Source: Rhodococcus coprophilus NBRC 100603 (GTDB lineage Bacteria > Actinomycetota > Actinomycetes > Mycobacteriales > Mycobacteriaceae). Taken from it: 64,000 nucleotides of DNA. The notes beneath the pieces are model-generated. The model was not told where the DNA came from. It did no database searches and was given only the letters and a program-made list of their open reading frames with translations. Positions 45,414-56,529 of this stretch are shown one piece after another; position 1 is the first letter of the stretch, and each line of letters opens with the position of its first letter. Made by a program: the position numbers and the translations under genes. The stretch covers positions 124,001-188,000 of the forward strand of contig NZ_BDAM01000007.1 in the NCBI RefSeq assembly GCF_001895045.1. Direction: 5' to 3'.

Positions 45414-46481
45414 TCAGAACGGTAGGGGAATGACGACCGGCGGTGCGCCCGGGATCGGGATCTGAATCTGCGGCGGCGGGGGAGGTGGCGGAGGCGCCGG
45501 TGCGGGAGCGGGCGGCCGGACAGGCGCAGGTGGTGGTGGGGCCGGCGCCGGTTCGGGGGCCGGAGCCGGAGCCGGAGCGGGCTGCGGCACGAACTCCGGC
45601 GGCGGTGCCGCTGGTGCCGGAGCGGGGGCAGGTTCGGGGACGGGTGCGGGTTCTTGCACCTGAGCGCGGCGCTCCTCCGATGACGGAGACTGCGGGTTTT
45701 CCGTCGACGTCTCGATCGGCGGCGGTGGGGGTGGTGGCGCGGGCGCCTGTTTACCCTCTCCGACCCGGACCGGGAGGATGCCGCCGGTCATGATGTCGAC
45801 GACCCGCAACTCCTCGACAGGTTTTTCGGCGGGTTGAACGACGAACAGTCGCTCCGGATTCAAGCCCGGCCAGGTCCGGCCCTCGAGTTCCGCATCGGCC
45901 GTCATCACGGGCGACGACAACGGATTTCCGCGCGCACACCGCACCCTGGGGACTCCGCGGTTGTCGACGAGCACGATCGTCCCTGTCTCCAGCACGGCCT
46001 GCACGGGACTCGCCGCGTTGTCGCGGTACTCGTGCAGGGTGACGCGGGTGTCGGCGCGGAGCAGCACCGGACTGAGTTTCGAGATGTAGCCACGGATGTC
46101 GGCGACCTCGAGCACGCCGCGCCAGGCATCCGCTTTGGAACGATCCCCCTCGAGGGTGTCGACCATCGCGTTCCGATCGCACAGCGTTCGTTCGAGGCTT
46201 CCGCCGTAGAGCGCCGCCCGGTCGCCCGGTACCGAGGGAACCGCACCGTCTGCCGATACCGGGTCGCCGGCCTCTTCGACGGCGTCCGGTGCGGGCGGGG
46301 GAACGGCGACCGGTGCCTGAGGTGGGAGCAGCGGGCCCGTCCACGGATACTCGCCCTGCGATGTGGCGACCTGGAGCCGAACGGTCGCGGGCTCCTGCGA
46401 GCCGCCCGAGCCACACGCACCCACCACGAGTGCGGTGAGTGCGAGCACCAGTCCGAGTCCTCGCACTGTGTCGGTGGCCAC
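45414..46481 (-). CDS. Proline-rich DUF6777 lipoprotein
   Basis: 355 residues, GTG start. The signal sequence ends in lipobox VGAC, so it is probably lipid-anchored. The DUF6777 core runs about 95-215 with 'CDRNAMVDTLEGDRSKADAWRGVL', 'LSPVLLRADTRVTLHEYRD' and 'VDNRGVPRVRCARGNPL'. About 120 C-terminal residues are Pro/Ala/Glu repeats ending 'IPIPGAPPVVIPLPF', a probable wall-spanning spacer. Function unknown. Confidence 0.78.
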   Translation of the reverse strand: MATDTVRGLGLVLALTALVVGACGSGGSQEPATVRLQVATSQGEYPWTGPLLPPQAPVAVPPPAPDAVEEAGDPVSADGAVPSVPGDRAALYGGSLERTLCDRNAMVDTLEGDRSKADAWRGVLEVADIRGYISKLSPVLLRADTRVTLHEYRDNAASPVQAVLETGTIVLVDNRGVPRVRCARGNPLSSPVMTADAELEGRTWPGLNPERLFVVQPAEKPVEELRVVDIMTGGILPVRVGEGKQAPAPPPPPPPIETSTENPQSPSSEERRAQVQEPAPVPEPAPAPAPAAPPPEFVPQPAPAPAPAPEPAPAPPPPAPVRPPAPAPAPPPPPPPPQIQIPIPGAPPVVIPLPF

Positions 46482-46518
46482 GTCGTCATGTTAGGGGCGC
46501 CGGCCATCGGAGGATCGG

Positions 46519-47499
46519 CTATTCGGAACTTCCGGTAGCAGAACCGACTTCGCCTACGAAGTGCAGCAACAGAGCGTCGACCTCGTCCTTCCGTTCCATC
46601 TGCACGAAATGTCCGGCTCCGGCGAGGAGATGGACACCGCGCAGGTCGGGGACCGCTGCGGCCATTCGATCGAGCGCCTCGGTACCCGACATCGTCAGCA
46701 CCGGATCGCGGTCGCCCGCAACGAACAGGGTCGGCACGGTGACGGCGGCCCCGGCGTAGGGCGCCGAAGCGATCCAGTTCGCGTCGTAGGCGCGGTACCA
46801 CGACAATCCGCCGCCGAATCCCGTCCGGTCGAACGCTGCGGCGTATGTGTCGAGTTCTTCCTCCGTGAGCCACCCCCACGGAAGATCCGGCGCCTGGGGG
46901 AGGACGTCGAGGTAACCGTTTCCTTCCGCTGGGTGATTCCAGACGTCGAGATACCGGTAGTCGCCGGAGAGCGCGAAGAACAGTCGATGCAGAAACTCTC
47001 GTGCCCGTGGATCGAGTTCGGATTCTGCGACGCCGGGCTCCTGGAAGTAGTGCAGGTGCAGGAAATGGCGGCGGGCCATCTTCCGATACAACTCCGTCGG
47101 GCGCGCGGGCAACCTGTCCGGCGTGTACGGCACCGCCAGCAGGACGAGACCGGAAACGCGCGAAGGATGACGCAGTGCGACGGTCCACGCTGCGGGCGCA
47201 CCGAAGTCGTGACCGACGAACACCGCCCTGTCGATACCCAGTGCGTCGAGCAAGCCGACGAGACGGTCGGCGATGGCGACCGAGGTGTACTCCTCGACCG
47301 CCTGCGGTCGCCCGGTCCCCCCGTAGCCCGGCATATCGGGCGCGAGCGCCCGGAAGCCGCCGGCGGCGAGGGCGGCGCTCTGGTGCCGGAAGCTGTAGCC
47401 GAGGCCGGGAAAGCCGTGGCACATGACCACGGCGGGGCCCTCACCGTCGTCGTGGATGTTCCACGTGAAACCGTCGACCTCGACGGTGCGGGTCGCCAT
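46519..47499 (-). CDS. Alpha/beta hydrolase (epoxide hydrolase-like)
   Basis: 326 residues. 'CHGFPGLGYSFRHQ' is the HGxP oxyanion motif of epoxide hydrolases, the nucleophile is Asp in 'VGHDFGAPAAW', and catalytic His is in 'GAGHFVQME'. These support hydrolysis of an epoxide via an ester intermediate. The ATG shares a base with the stop of the ketosteroid-isomerase-like gene upstream, so both may be under the KstR box at 47902, which suggests a link to sterol breakdown. Confidence 0.87.
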   Translation of the reverse strand: MATRTVEVDGFTWNIHDDGEGPAVVMCHGFPGLGYSFRHQSAALAAGGFRALAPDMPGYGGTGRPQAVEEYTSVAIADRLVGLLDALGIDRAVFVGHDFGAPAAWTVALRHPSRVSGLVLLAVPYTPDRLPARPTELYRKMARRHFLHLHYFQEPGVAESELDPRAREFLHRLFFALSGDYRYLDVWNHPAEGNGYLDVLPQAPDLPWGWLTEEELDTYAAAFDRTGFGGGLSWYRAYDANWIASAPYAGAAVTVPTLFVAGDRDPVLTMSGTEALDRMAAAVPDLRGVHLLAGAGHFVQMERKDEVDALLLHFVGEVGSATGSSE

Positions 47500-47882
47500 C
47501 AGGACGCCGGGACGGTCTTCATGTCCTCCTGGCTCCAATATGCCTTCATGCTGGAGATTCTCGCCTCCTCGTCGAACGTCATGACGTCGACGACCTCCAT
47601 GACGAGATCCTGTTCGCCGAGGTGGGTGACGAGCCGGAAGAGGAAGGCCGCGTTGTTCTCCGCGATCTTGAGTTCGAGCACCTCGCCCGTCTGCGTCATG
47701 GGTTCGATCACCCCGTAGAACTCGCGCAGTTCCGCTTCGGTCGTGCGCACCGGCGTACCGACGGGGTCTTCGACGGTCGCGCCGGGTGCGTAGAGGGCGA
47801 GCACGTCGTCCACCGTTCCCTTCGCCACCGAGCGGACATAGTTCTCGACCGTGGTCCGAATCGCGTCACGGGTGGGTGCCAT
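47499..47882 (-). CDS. Steroid delta-isomerase (ketosteroid isomerase-like, NTF2 fold)
   Basis: 127 residues, the usual length. 'YAPGATVEDPVGTPVRTTEAELREFYG' holds the catalytic Asp equivalent (VEDPVG), and the C-terminal 'RISSMKAYWSQEDM' matches bacterial 3-oxosteroid isomerases. The reaction is the delta5 to delta4 double-bond shift. A KstR-type palindrome lies 20 bases upstream, supporting a sterol role. Other NTF2-like functions cannot be excluded. Confidence 0.85.
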   Translation of the reverse strand: MAPTRDAIRTTVENYVRSVAKGTVDDVLALYAPGATVEDPVGTPVRTTEAELREFYGVIEPMTQTGEVLELKIAENNAAFLFRLVTHLGEQDLVMEVVDVMTFDEEARISSMKAYWSQEDMKTVPAS

Positions 47883-47901
47883 AGGTGTGCCCCTTCGTTT
47901 C

Positions 47902-47915
47902 TAGAACGTGTTTCA
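47902..47915. promoter_or_regulatory. KstR-type operator
   Basis: The 14-mer TAGAACGTGTTTCA fits the KstR consensus TNNAACNNGTTNNA at every fixed position. KstR is the TetR-family repressor of cholesterol catabolism in mycobacteria and rhodococci. It is 20 bases from the isomerase start and 120 from the divergent lipase start, so control of the isomerase/hydrolase pair is most likely. Confidence 0.7.
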
Positions 47916-48034
47916 CCTTGGAGGTTAGAGCACGACGCGCATTCCCGACAGACCGTGAAGGCGCCGATCCAGCCCTCGGGCGTGCCATGCTTACCCCCGC
48001 CAACGACGGTTTCACCCGCGACGCCAGGAGCCCG

Positions 48035-48859
48035 ATGCCCGAGACCCTCGCCTTCACCCTCGACGGACACGCCGGAACACTCGCGGCGCGACGATGGGAG
48101 ACGGCGTCGCCCCGCTATATCGCACTGCTGTGTCACGGTTACGGCGAGCACGCCGGACGCTACGACCACGTGGCCGCCCGACTCGTCGCCGACGGCGCCG
48201 CGGTGTACGCCGTCGACCATGCCGGTCACGGCCTCAGCGACGGTGAGCGTGTAGTCGTGTCCGACTTCGAGCGCGTCGTCGACGACTTCCGTCTCCTCGA
48301 TCTCACGGCGCGCAACGACAACCCCGGGCTTCCCGTCGCACTGATCGGGCACTCGATGGGCGGCATGATCGCCGCCCGGTACGCGCAGCGATTCGGAGGC
48401 GAACTCGCAGCGGTCGTTCTCTCCGGCCCGGTCCTCGGCACCTGGGCCGTCGTCGACGAATTGCTGGCCGCAGACGAGATCCCCGACGCCCCTATCGATC
48501 CCGCGACACTTTCGCGCGATCCCGAGGTCGGTCGCGCGTACGTCGAAGATCCGCTCGTGTGGCACGGCCCCTTCGAGCGCCGCACCCTCCAGGCCTTGAA
48601 GTCCTGCCTGGACCTCATCACTTCGGCCGGTGCGATCGACACCGTGCCGGTGCTTTGGCTGCACGGAGAACAAGACCGGCTCGTGCCCCTGGACGGCACC
48701 GCGGCCGGTTGGGCCACCCTGGCCGGCCCCCGAGCGTCGTCGAAGATCTATCCCGGCGCGCGGCACGAGATCTTCAACGAGACCAACCACGACGAAGTGC
48801 TGGGCGACGTGCTCGATTTCGTGCACGGCAACCTCGAGGACACTCGCACTCCGGCTTGA
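48035..48859 (+). CDS. Monoacylglycerol lipase-like alpha/beta hydrolase
   Basis: 274 residues from the ATG at 48035, with AGGAG just upstream; the open frame extends further up without similarity. It matches the serine aminopeptidase/monoglyceride lipase family: 'HGYGEHAGRYDHVAARL', nucleophile 'GHSMGG', acid in 'HGEQDRLVP' and His in 'GARHEIFNE'. It would release a fatty acid from monoglycerides or similar esters in the cytosol. Confidence 0.9.
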   Translation: MPETLAFTLDGHAGTLAARRWETASPRYIALLCHGYGEHAGRYDHVAARLVADGAAVYAVDHAGHGLSDGERVVVSDFERVVDDFRLLDLTARNDNPGLPVALIGHSMGGMIAARYAQRFGGELAAVVLSGPVLGTWAVVDELLAADEIPDAPIDPATLSRDPEVGRAYVEDPLVWHGPFERRTLQALKSCLDLITSAGAIDTVPVLWLHGEQDRLVPLDGTAAGWATLAGPRASSKIYPGARHEIFNETNHDEVLGDVLDFVHGNLEDTRTPA

Positions 48860-48976
48860 CGGCCGCGACGATTCCCGATCGGCCGAGATCGAGGGCCCGT
48901 CGAGGATTGAAGCACCCCTTCTGCGGATATCCCCCCGAGAACCACTTTCTCGTGGATCCATCGGAAGGGAGTTCCC

Positions 48977-49540
48977 GTGGCCGAAGAGGATGCATCACAC
49001 AAGGCCCGCGACGGATTGAGGAAATCCGTCGTCGGCAAGTTCAAGGAAGTGACCGGTGCGCTCACCCGCAACGATTCCCTGACAACAGAAGGCCGCCTCG
49101 AACAGGAGGAGGCCCGGAAACTGAAGGAAGCGGACACGTCCGCGCGGATGGCCGAAGCCGAGGCGAAACAGGCCACCGAACACCTCGAGGCCGTGCACGA
49201 CGCCGGCCGCCAGGAACGTGAGGCGGCGCAGCGCCGCGCCGACGCCACCGAAACACGTGCCCAGCAGGAAGCCGAGTTGCGAAAGCAGCAGGCCGAACGC
49301 GAACGGCAGGAACATGTCGCGCGCGAGCAGGCCCGGGCGGCACGCGACGCGGCAATCGACGAGCAGCGCGCCCGCGTGCGGGAGAACGCCGAGGCTGCCG
49401 ACGTTGCCGCCGACGTGAATGAGGCCCACGCCGAACACGGGGCAGCCGTGAGCGACGCCGAACGCGCCCGACTGGAAGCAGAACAGGAACGTCGCAGGGC
49501 CGAGGCACTCGAAGAAACGCTCGAAGAACACGACCGCTGA
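48977..49540 (+). CDS. CsbD-like/coiled-coil protein
   Basis: 187 residues, GTG start preceded by GAAGGGAG. The first 50 residues (VVGKFKEVTGALTRNDSLTTEGRLEQ) resemble the CsbD stress-protein pattern. The rest (about 45-187) is a continuous, highly charged Ala/Glu/Arg/Gln coiled coil without hydrophobic spans. Likely a soluble stress or scaffold protein. A second coiled-coil gene follows after 79 bases. Confidence 0.7.
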   Translation: MAEEDASHKARDGLRKSVVGKFKEVTGALTRNDSLTTEGRLEQEEARKLKEADTSARMAEAEAKQATEHLEAVHDAGRQEREAAQRRADATETRAQQEAELRKQQAERERQEHVAREQARAARDAAIDEQRARVRENAEAADVAADVNEAHAEHGAAVSDAERARLEAEQERRRAEALEETLEEHDR

Positions 49541-49619
49541 CCGGGCTGTTGCCCGGCTACCCGTGTTCCGTGACCTCGGATTCGTACGGACCACAGAACC
49601 GGAGACTGGAGATGCGCCC

Positions 49620-50279
49620 ATGGACCTGATCGCCTTACCCAAAAGCGTTCTGCGACTGCAATACCGGGTCGTCCGCTTCCCACTCGGAGTGATCGAACGG
49701 CAATTGCGGATCCTTCCGCCCGATGCGATGCCACGGCTGATGTACGAGCGAGGCCTCGGGATGCTCGACGGAATCGTCGGCAGTGTCGTCGGCGACGAAG
49801 ACATCGCGACCCGCGGGGCACTCGCCAACGAACGCGCCCAGGCCGTGATCCGCGCCGAAGAACTCGACAGGAAGGCTGCCGACGAAAGACGTGCCGCAGA
49901 CGAGGAACTCAGGCGCGCACACGAACGCGCGGCCGACGAGCGGGAGGACGCTCGCCGGAAACGCGAACAGGAAGTCGAGCAGGCACGCAGCCAGCGCGCC
50001 GCGCGAGAGAAGCAGGCGGGGCAGGAAGCGGCGCAGAAGAAGGCCGCCCAGACCGCACAGGCCGAGCGGCAGGCCGAGAAGCAACGACAGTCCGCCGAAG
50101 CGACCAAGCGGAAGCAGCAGGCCGTCGTCCGGGAGGCCGAGAAGCAGGCATCCGAGCCGGCCAAGATCGCGCTCGAAGATGCCGTGGCAAAGAAGCTGGA
50201 GTCCAAGAAGGCCGAGGAGCACGCGAAGAAGGCGGGCAACCTCGCCGACGCGGAGAAGTCGGCGCGTAAGTCGCAGTAG
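49620..50279 (+). CDS. Coiled-coil protein with conserved N-terminal segment
   Basis: 219 residues from the ATG at 49620, with GGAG 8 bases upstream. The first 75 residues (LPKSVLRLQYRVVRFPLGVIERQL, MYERGLGMLDGIVGSVVGDEDIATRG) look folded and amphipathic, possibly membrane-associated. Residues about 75-215 are a Lys/Glu/Ala/Gln coiled coil. It forms a pair with the preceding coiled-coil gene. The function is unknown; gas-vesicle or stress roles are guesses only. Confidence 0.7.
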   Translation: MDLIALPKSVLRLQYRVVRFPLGVIERQLRILPPDAMPRLMYERGLGMLDGIVGSVVGDEDIATRGALANERAQAVIRAEELDRKAADERRAADEELRRAHERAADEREDARRKREQEVEQARSQRAAREKQAGQEAAQKKAAQTAQAERQAEKQRQSAEATKRKQQAVVREAEKQASEPAKIALEDAVAKKLESKKAEEHAKKAGNLADAEKSARKSQ

Positions 50280-50289
50280 CCGAAGCAGG

Positions 50290-50325
50290 CGAGTGCCCGG
50301 CAGCCCACCGGCCGCCGGGCACTCG
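50290..50325. terminator. Bidirectional hairpin between the coiled-coil gene and leuS
   Basis: CGAGTGCCCGGC (50290-50301) pairs perfectly with GCCGGGCACTCG (50314-50325); the 12-base loop is itself GGCC-rich. It lies between convergent genes and can stop transcription from both sides. Confidence 0.75.
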
Positions 50326-50339
50326 TTGCTCTGTTCGAT

Positions 50340-53219
<2,880 letters not shown>

Positions 53220-53323
53220 GTTGATCGCTATCTACTCGGCCGGCGTTTGTGGGCTCCTACCAGGGTAGAACGTGCCCGCACCCGACCCGACCGGTGCCTT
53301 CGCCCGGCGCGTATCCTTACCGG

Positions 53324-53728
53324 GTGCTGATCGTTGCCCTTCTGCTCTTCCTGCTCGCTCTCGTCGTCGGAGCGGTCGGTGCCGCAGCACTGGCCGGGAA
53401 GCTGCCGCGGAACCGCTGGGCCGGCGTGCGCACCCCCGACTCGATGCGCGACGACGCCACATTCGCGCTGGCCAACAAGGTCGCTGCCCCCAGCATGCTC
53501 GGTGCCGCTGCCCTCCTCGGTGTGGGCGGAATCGCGTCCCTGACGCTGCCGACCGTCGCGGCGGTCATCGCGATCGTCGTCACCGTCGTCGCGGCGCTCG
53601 TCACCGCCGGTGCCGGTGGCGCTGTCGGTGCCCGGGTCGCGGCAGCCACGAAGCCCGAGGAATCCGACGGGTGCGGCTCGTCATGCGGTGCGTGCAGCCT
53701 TCGCGGGGCGTGCGAGCCGAGCGCCTGA
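53324..53728 (+). CDS. SdpI-like membrane protein
   Basis: 134 residues from the GTG at 53324. Membrane helices at about 2-25, 58-76 and 80-105; between the first two is the SdpI-family 'PRNRWAGVRTPDSMRDDATFALANK'. The C-terminus has a cluster of Cys (CGSSCGACSLRGAC) that could bind metal. TATCCT seven bases before the start, with no ribosome site, suggests a leaderless transcript. SdpI gives immunity to a killing peptide in Bacillus; here the role is unknown. Confidence 0.75.
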   Translation: MLIVALLLFLLALVVGAVGAAALAGKLPRNRWAGVRTPDSMRDDATFALANKVAAPSMLGAAALLGVGGIASLTLPTVAAVIAIVVTVVAALVTAGAGGAVGARVAAATKPEESDGCGSSCGACSLRGACEPSA

Positions 53729-54608
53729 CCTCTTCCTATCCCGCTGCCGGTCCGCCGGGCAACCTACCTGTGCCCGGGGGCAGTGTGATCGCATCCGTCC
53801 AGAGCCGATGCGCGGTCGAGCCGTCAGGTGGCGTGCATGATGAGAGACCACCGAATACGCACCGAGGGGAACGATGTTCACCCGCACCACGCGGCCGATT
53901 CCGCACACGATCGACCCACAGCTGACGCACCGGCCACCGAATCGCGCCGGAGAGGCAAGAGGTACCTCGGCTCGCTCGCCGAACAGGACCGCGCCGAGTG
54001 CATCGCCGCAGCGCAAGACCTCCACGATGCGATGAACGAGACCGGCACTGAGGACTTCCGCGCCTGCTCCCGAGGGGGACGGCCACCCGGCGACGGCAGC
54101 GTCCCGGACGGAATCCGATCGCTCCAGCAGCTGCGCGCCCTTGCTCGCACGATCCGCACCTCGAGCCGGCCGGACCCGACGGAAATCCGTACTGTGACGA
54201 ACGCAGGCACGTCCGCTGCGACTCCAACGCACCGATCCGGGAGGCGACGACGACACCGACCCGGACCCGCCCGGGCAGCAGGAGCTGTGAACCGCGCCGG
54301 AGGCGAGGCCGGGGCCACCATGTTGGTGATCGCCGGCCGCAGCAGCGACATCGACACCGCGACCGCAAAGGCCCATGCCTATCCGACAGTGACCGTGGCC
54401 GCCCGCTACGACCTGCCCGGACCCGGACCCGCCCAGGCGATCAGCCGACGATACTGCCCGCACACACAAGGTGCGCTCCCGGATCAGCCACGCCCAACGC
54501 GACTGGTTCATCCGTACCGCTGTCGACGCCCCGTGGGCGGCGGTGCCGATCGAAGCGCAACTGGTCGACGCCGACCCGAACATCAGCGGCGAACTCTACG
54601 GGGTCACG
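53729..54608. other. Degraded coding debris of a mobile region
   Basis: No intact gene. Short protein-like pieces appear on the plus strand in different frames: 'YLGSLAEQDRAECIAAAQDL' (about 53960-54020), 'GATMLVIAGRSSDIDTATAK' (about 54310-54370) and 'HAQRDWFIRTAVDAPWAAVP' with 'DADPNISGELYG' (about 54480-54600). They are separated by frameshifts and stops, as in decayed genes. The parent families are not recognised. The stretch marks the left edge of the accessory region after the core gene leuS and the SdpI gene. Confidence 0.5.
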
Positions 54609-55043
54609 TCAGTACAGTCCGAGATCCTCGGACAGCGCGGCCAGTTCGTCCGCCGCCCCACGCGCGTCGCGCTGCTGGGTGCGCCGGTACGTGAGAAGCG
54701 ACGACGCCAGGATCCGGCGATGCCGGCCCACCAGTCGATACCGGATGAGGCCCTGGTCGAGGAGTTTGATCACGTGCGGGCGCGAGACGTTGAGCAGCTC
54801 GGCGGCCTGCTGGGTGGTGAGCTCGGCATGCGCGGGAACCACGGTCACTCCCTGGCCGGCCGCCATGTTGGCCAAGACGTCTTTGATCAACTCCAGGGCC
54901 GCACTCGGCAGGTGCACGGACTCGGTTGCCCCGGCGACGGTGACGTCGAGCGTGTCGGGACCGGTTTTGACGTCCCGGAGGGCATTGAGCGCCTGTCGTG
55001 CCTGTTCCTGCTCCACGGCACTGGGATGTTCGATCGCGGACAT
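54609..55043 (-). CDS. Excisionase-family antitoxin-like DNA-binding protein (orphan)
   Basis: 144 residues with a strong AGGAGG ribosome site. The C-terminal winged helix (about 75-120: LTTQQAAELLNVSRPHVIKLLDQGL, then RHRRILASSLL) is the excisionase/MerR type used by antitoxins that pair with PIN-domain toxins. The partner normally begins at or just after the stop. Here a GTG follows one base after the stop but its frame ends after three codons, and no PIN motif is seen in the following 500 bases. I infer an orphan antitoxin left by loss of the toxin; a free-standing regulator is the alternative. Confidence 0.75.
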   Translation of the reverse strand: MSAIEHPSAVEQEQARQALNALRDVKTGPDTLDVTVAGATESVHLPSAALELIKDVLANMAAGQGVTVVPAHAELTTQQAAELLNVSRPHVIKLLDQGLIRYRLVGRHRRILASSLLTYRRTQQRDARGAADELAALSEDLGLY

Positions 55044-55151
55044 ACCCCACCTCCTCTAAGTGAAATATACGCAGCAAACGAAATAAACGCAAAATGGGCA
55101 ATCTTCGACTCGCGGCGGAAGTCCGCATGGCTCGTTGGGGCGGATTCCTGA

Positions 55152-55180
55152 GTGTGCTGTTTGACGATCGTCAACAGGAC
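55152..55180. repeat. Left copy of a recombinase-type site
   Basis: Starts GTGTGCTGTTT and continues as a palindrome with core TTGACGATCGTCAA. The first 11 bases are identical to the left arm of the site at 58114-58145, and the core is closely related. It differs from it mainly in the right arm. It probably is a decayed copy of the same resolvase or integration site. Confidence 0.6.
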
Positions 55181-55199
55181 CCCAATCTGAGGGCTCCCG

Positions 55200-55417
55200 C
55201 CCGATCAGGACGCGGATCTGTTCGGGGTCATGGTCGGCCCCACCGGAGAAGTCCTCGCCCGCACCGAAATCCACACACCCACACCCGATGCCACCATCGA
55301 CAAGCTACGGCACCGTGTGGATCACCGACGGACACATCACCGCCCTGCGCGCCACCACCCCTGGACGTCGCCGAACTCCTCGACCACCACCGGCCGGATC
55401 CATCACGTCCCCACTGA
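55200..55417 (+). pseudogene. Frameshifted remnant of a short unknown protein
   Basis: Three adjoining protein-like pieces lie in three frames: 'DQDADLFGVMVGPTGEVLAR' to 'PDATIDKL' (about 55203-55303), 'YGTVWITDGHITALRATTP' (about 55304-55362) and 'DVAELLDHHRPDPSRPH' to the stop at 55417. Together they look like the C-terminal part of one small protein broken by at least two frameshifts. Family not recognised. Confidence 0.5.
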
Positions 55418-55613
55418 ATCTCGATGATCGCTGCACCGCCCCCCGCGAGCGGGGGACGCCACCGAGACCTCAGCTGAGAAACATTCCTGGTGACTTCACC
55501 GGGGATGTTCTCTGGGGTTTCACTGGGAGATCCACACATGGTCCACCGATTGACGCCCCTCCCAAAATTGTGTACTGTTGCCGTTGGCGGAATTTTTGCG
55601 CCCAAAATCAATG

Positions 55614-55641
55614 CCCTTCCGTTTCCCGGGAGGGTTTTTTT
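55614..55641 (+). terminator. Intrinsic terminator before the IF2N-HTH gene
   Basis: CCCTTCC (55614-55620) pairs with GGGAGGG (55628-55634, one G-U), with a 7-base loop and seven T (55635-55641). No intact gene lies just upstream. It either ends the transcript of the degraded gene at 55200 or a small RNA from the AT-rich 55555-55610 stretch. Confidence 0.75.
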
Positions 55642-55733
55642 ATGCCTTGATCAGCTCGGATGCATTTCGAGCGGTGGCGCGTAAACTTCGGAACTGATGC
55701 ACCGTCACACTTGATCGACACCACGAGGCCCGA

Positions 55734-56384
55734 TTGAGCAATGAGATGCGGGTCCACGAACTCGCCAAGGAACTGGGCATCCCCAGCAGAGACCTACTTG
55801 CGCAGCTTCGGCACCAGGGCGAGTTCGTGAAGTCGGCTTCATCAACCCTCAGGGGTGAGGTGGTGCAACGGATGCGGATGGCGCCGCCCAGTGGCCGGCC
55901 CCCGTATCCGTTGCCGATTCAACCGCCTCCGCGACCGCGTCCCCCGGCTCCGAACAAACGCACGCCCGCCGTGGCCCAGAGCCAATTGATCACCGCCGTC
56001 GAAGCTGGACAGATCCTGGGCATCCGCCCCGACCGGATTCGCCAATGGGCTTCACGCGGCTATATACAAGGCAAGGGAAAACGTGGTCGCGCCACCCTTT
56101 ACGATCGAGACGACCTGATGCGAGCGCAGAGCGAAACACGCAGCAGAACAAAAGATCCCGAGGTTTTTCCCAAACTGGGAATCTCGGACGCCTACTACAA
56201 CCGACTCATCACCACCAATGAAGTAGCCGTGCTCTTCGGAGTCGCCCCCTCGACCGTTCGCAGTTGGATCCGCCGCGGTCATCTGACTCCCGTTCGCCGT
56301 GGCAATCGCGGCTGGTTGTTCAAGATCGGACTCGTGATGATCGCCGCCGACGATCGTGCCAGGAACCGCACGCGTCGCTGGTAA
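55734..56384 (+). CDS. Fusion of IF2 N-terminal-like domain with two excisionase-type HTH domains
   Basis: 216 residues from a TTG with GAGG 5 bases upstream (the alternative is ATG at 55746). Residues 5-45 (MRVHELAKELGIPSRDLLAQ, then GEFVKSASST) match the N-terminal domain of actinobacterial translation initiation factor IF2. A Pro/Arg linker spans 50-75. Two winged HTH domains of the MerR/excisionase type follow at 85-131 (LITAVEAGQILGIRPDRIRQWASRGYI) and 158-205 (LITTNEVAVLFGVAPSTVRSWIRRG). The protein likely binds DNA as a two-armed regulator or recombination directionality factor; what the IF2-like part binds is unknown. Strong terminators on both sides isolate it as its own unit. Confidence 0.85.
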   Translation: MSNEMRVHELAKELGIPSRDLLAQLRHQGEFVKSASSTLRGEVVQRMRMAPPSGRPPYPLPIQPPPRPRPPAPNKRTPAVAQSQLITAVEAGQILGIRPDRIRQWASRGYIQGKGKRGRATLYDRDDLMRAQSETRSRTKDPEVFPKLGISDAYYNRLITTNEVAVLFGVAPSTVRSWIRRGHLTPVRRGNRGWLFKIGLVMIAADDRARNRTRRW

Positions 56385-56406
56385 GCAGCTCCACAACAAC
56401 CTCGAA

Positions 56407-56430
56407 CCCGCTCCACCGGAGCGGGTTTTT
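56407..56430 (+). terminator. Intrinsic terminator after the IF2N-HTH gene
   Basis: CCCGCTCC and GGAGCGGG form a perfect 8-bp stem with a 3-base loop, then five T (56426-56430). It begins 23 bases past the stop codon. Confidence 0.88.
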
Positions 56431-56529
56431 CTATGCCCAAAGGCATCTCGAACTCCGCAGCAAATCCCGCTGCGGCCCACAAAACACTGGCCTTGGTCGG
56501 TGTCATCCCCCAGAAGCGGAGGTGCGGCG

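Noticed and set aside
45420-45760. Simple-sequence repeat region
   Set aside because: It is the coding sequence for the Pro/Ala/Glu-rich spacer of the DUF6777 lipoprotein, in frame throughout.
54100-54608. A PIN-domain toxin next to the antitoxin-like gene
   Set aside because: Translated the minus strand in mind after the antitoxin stop; stops come at once and no FVLDA or later Asp motifs of PIN domains appear.
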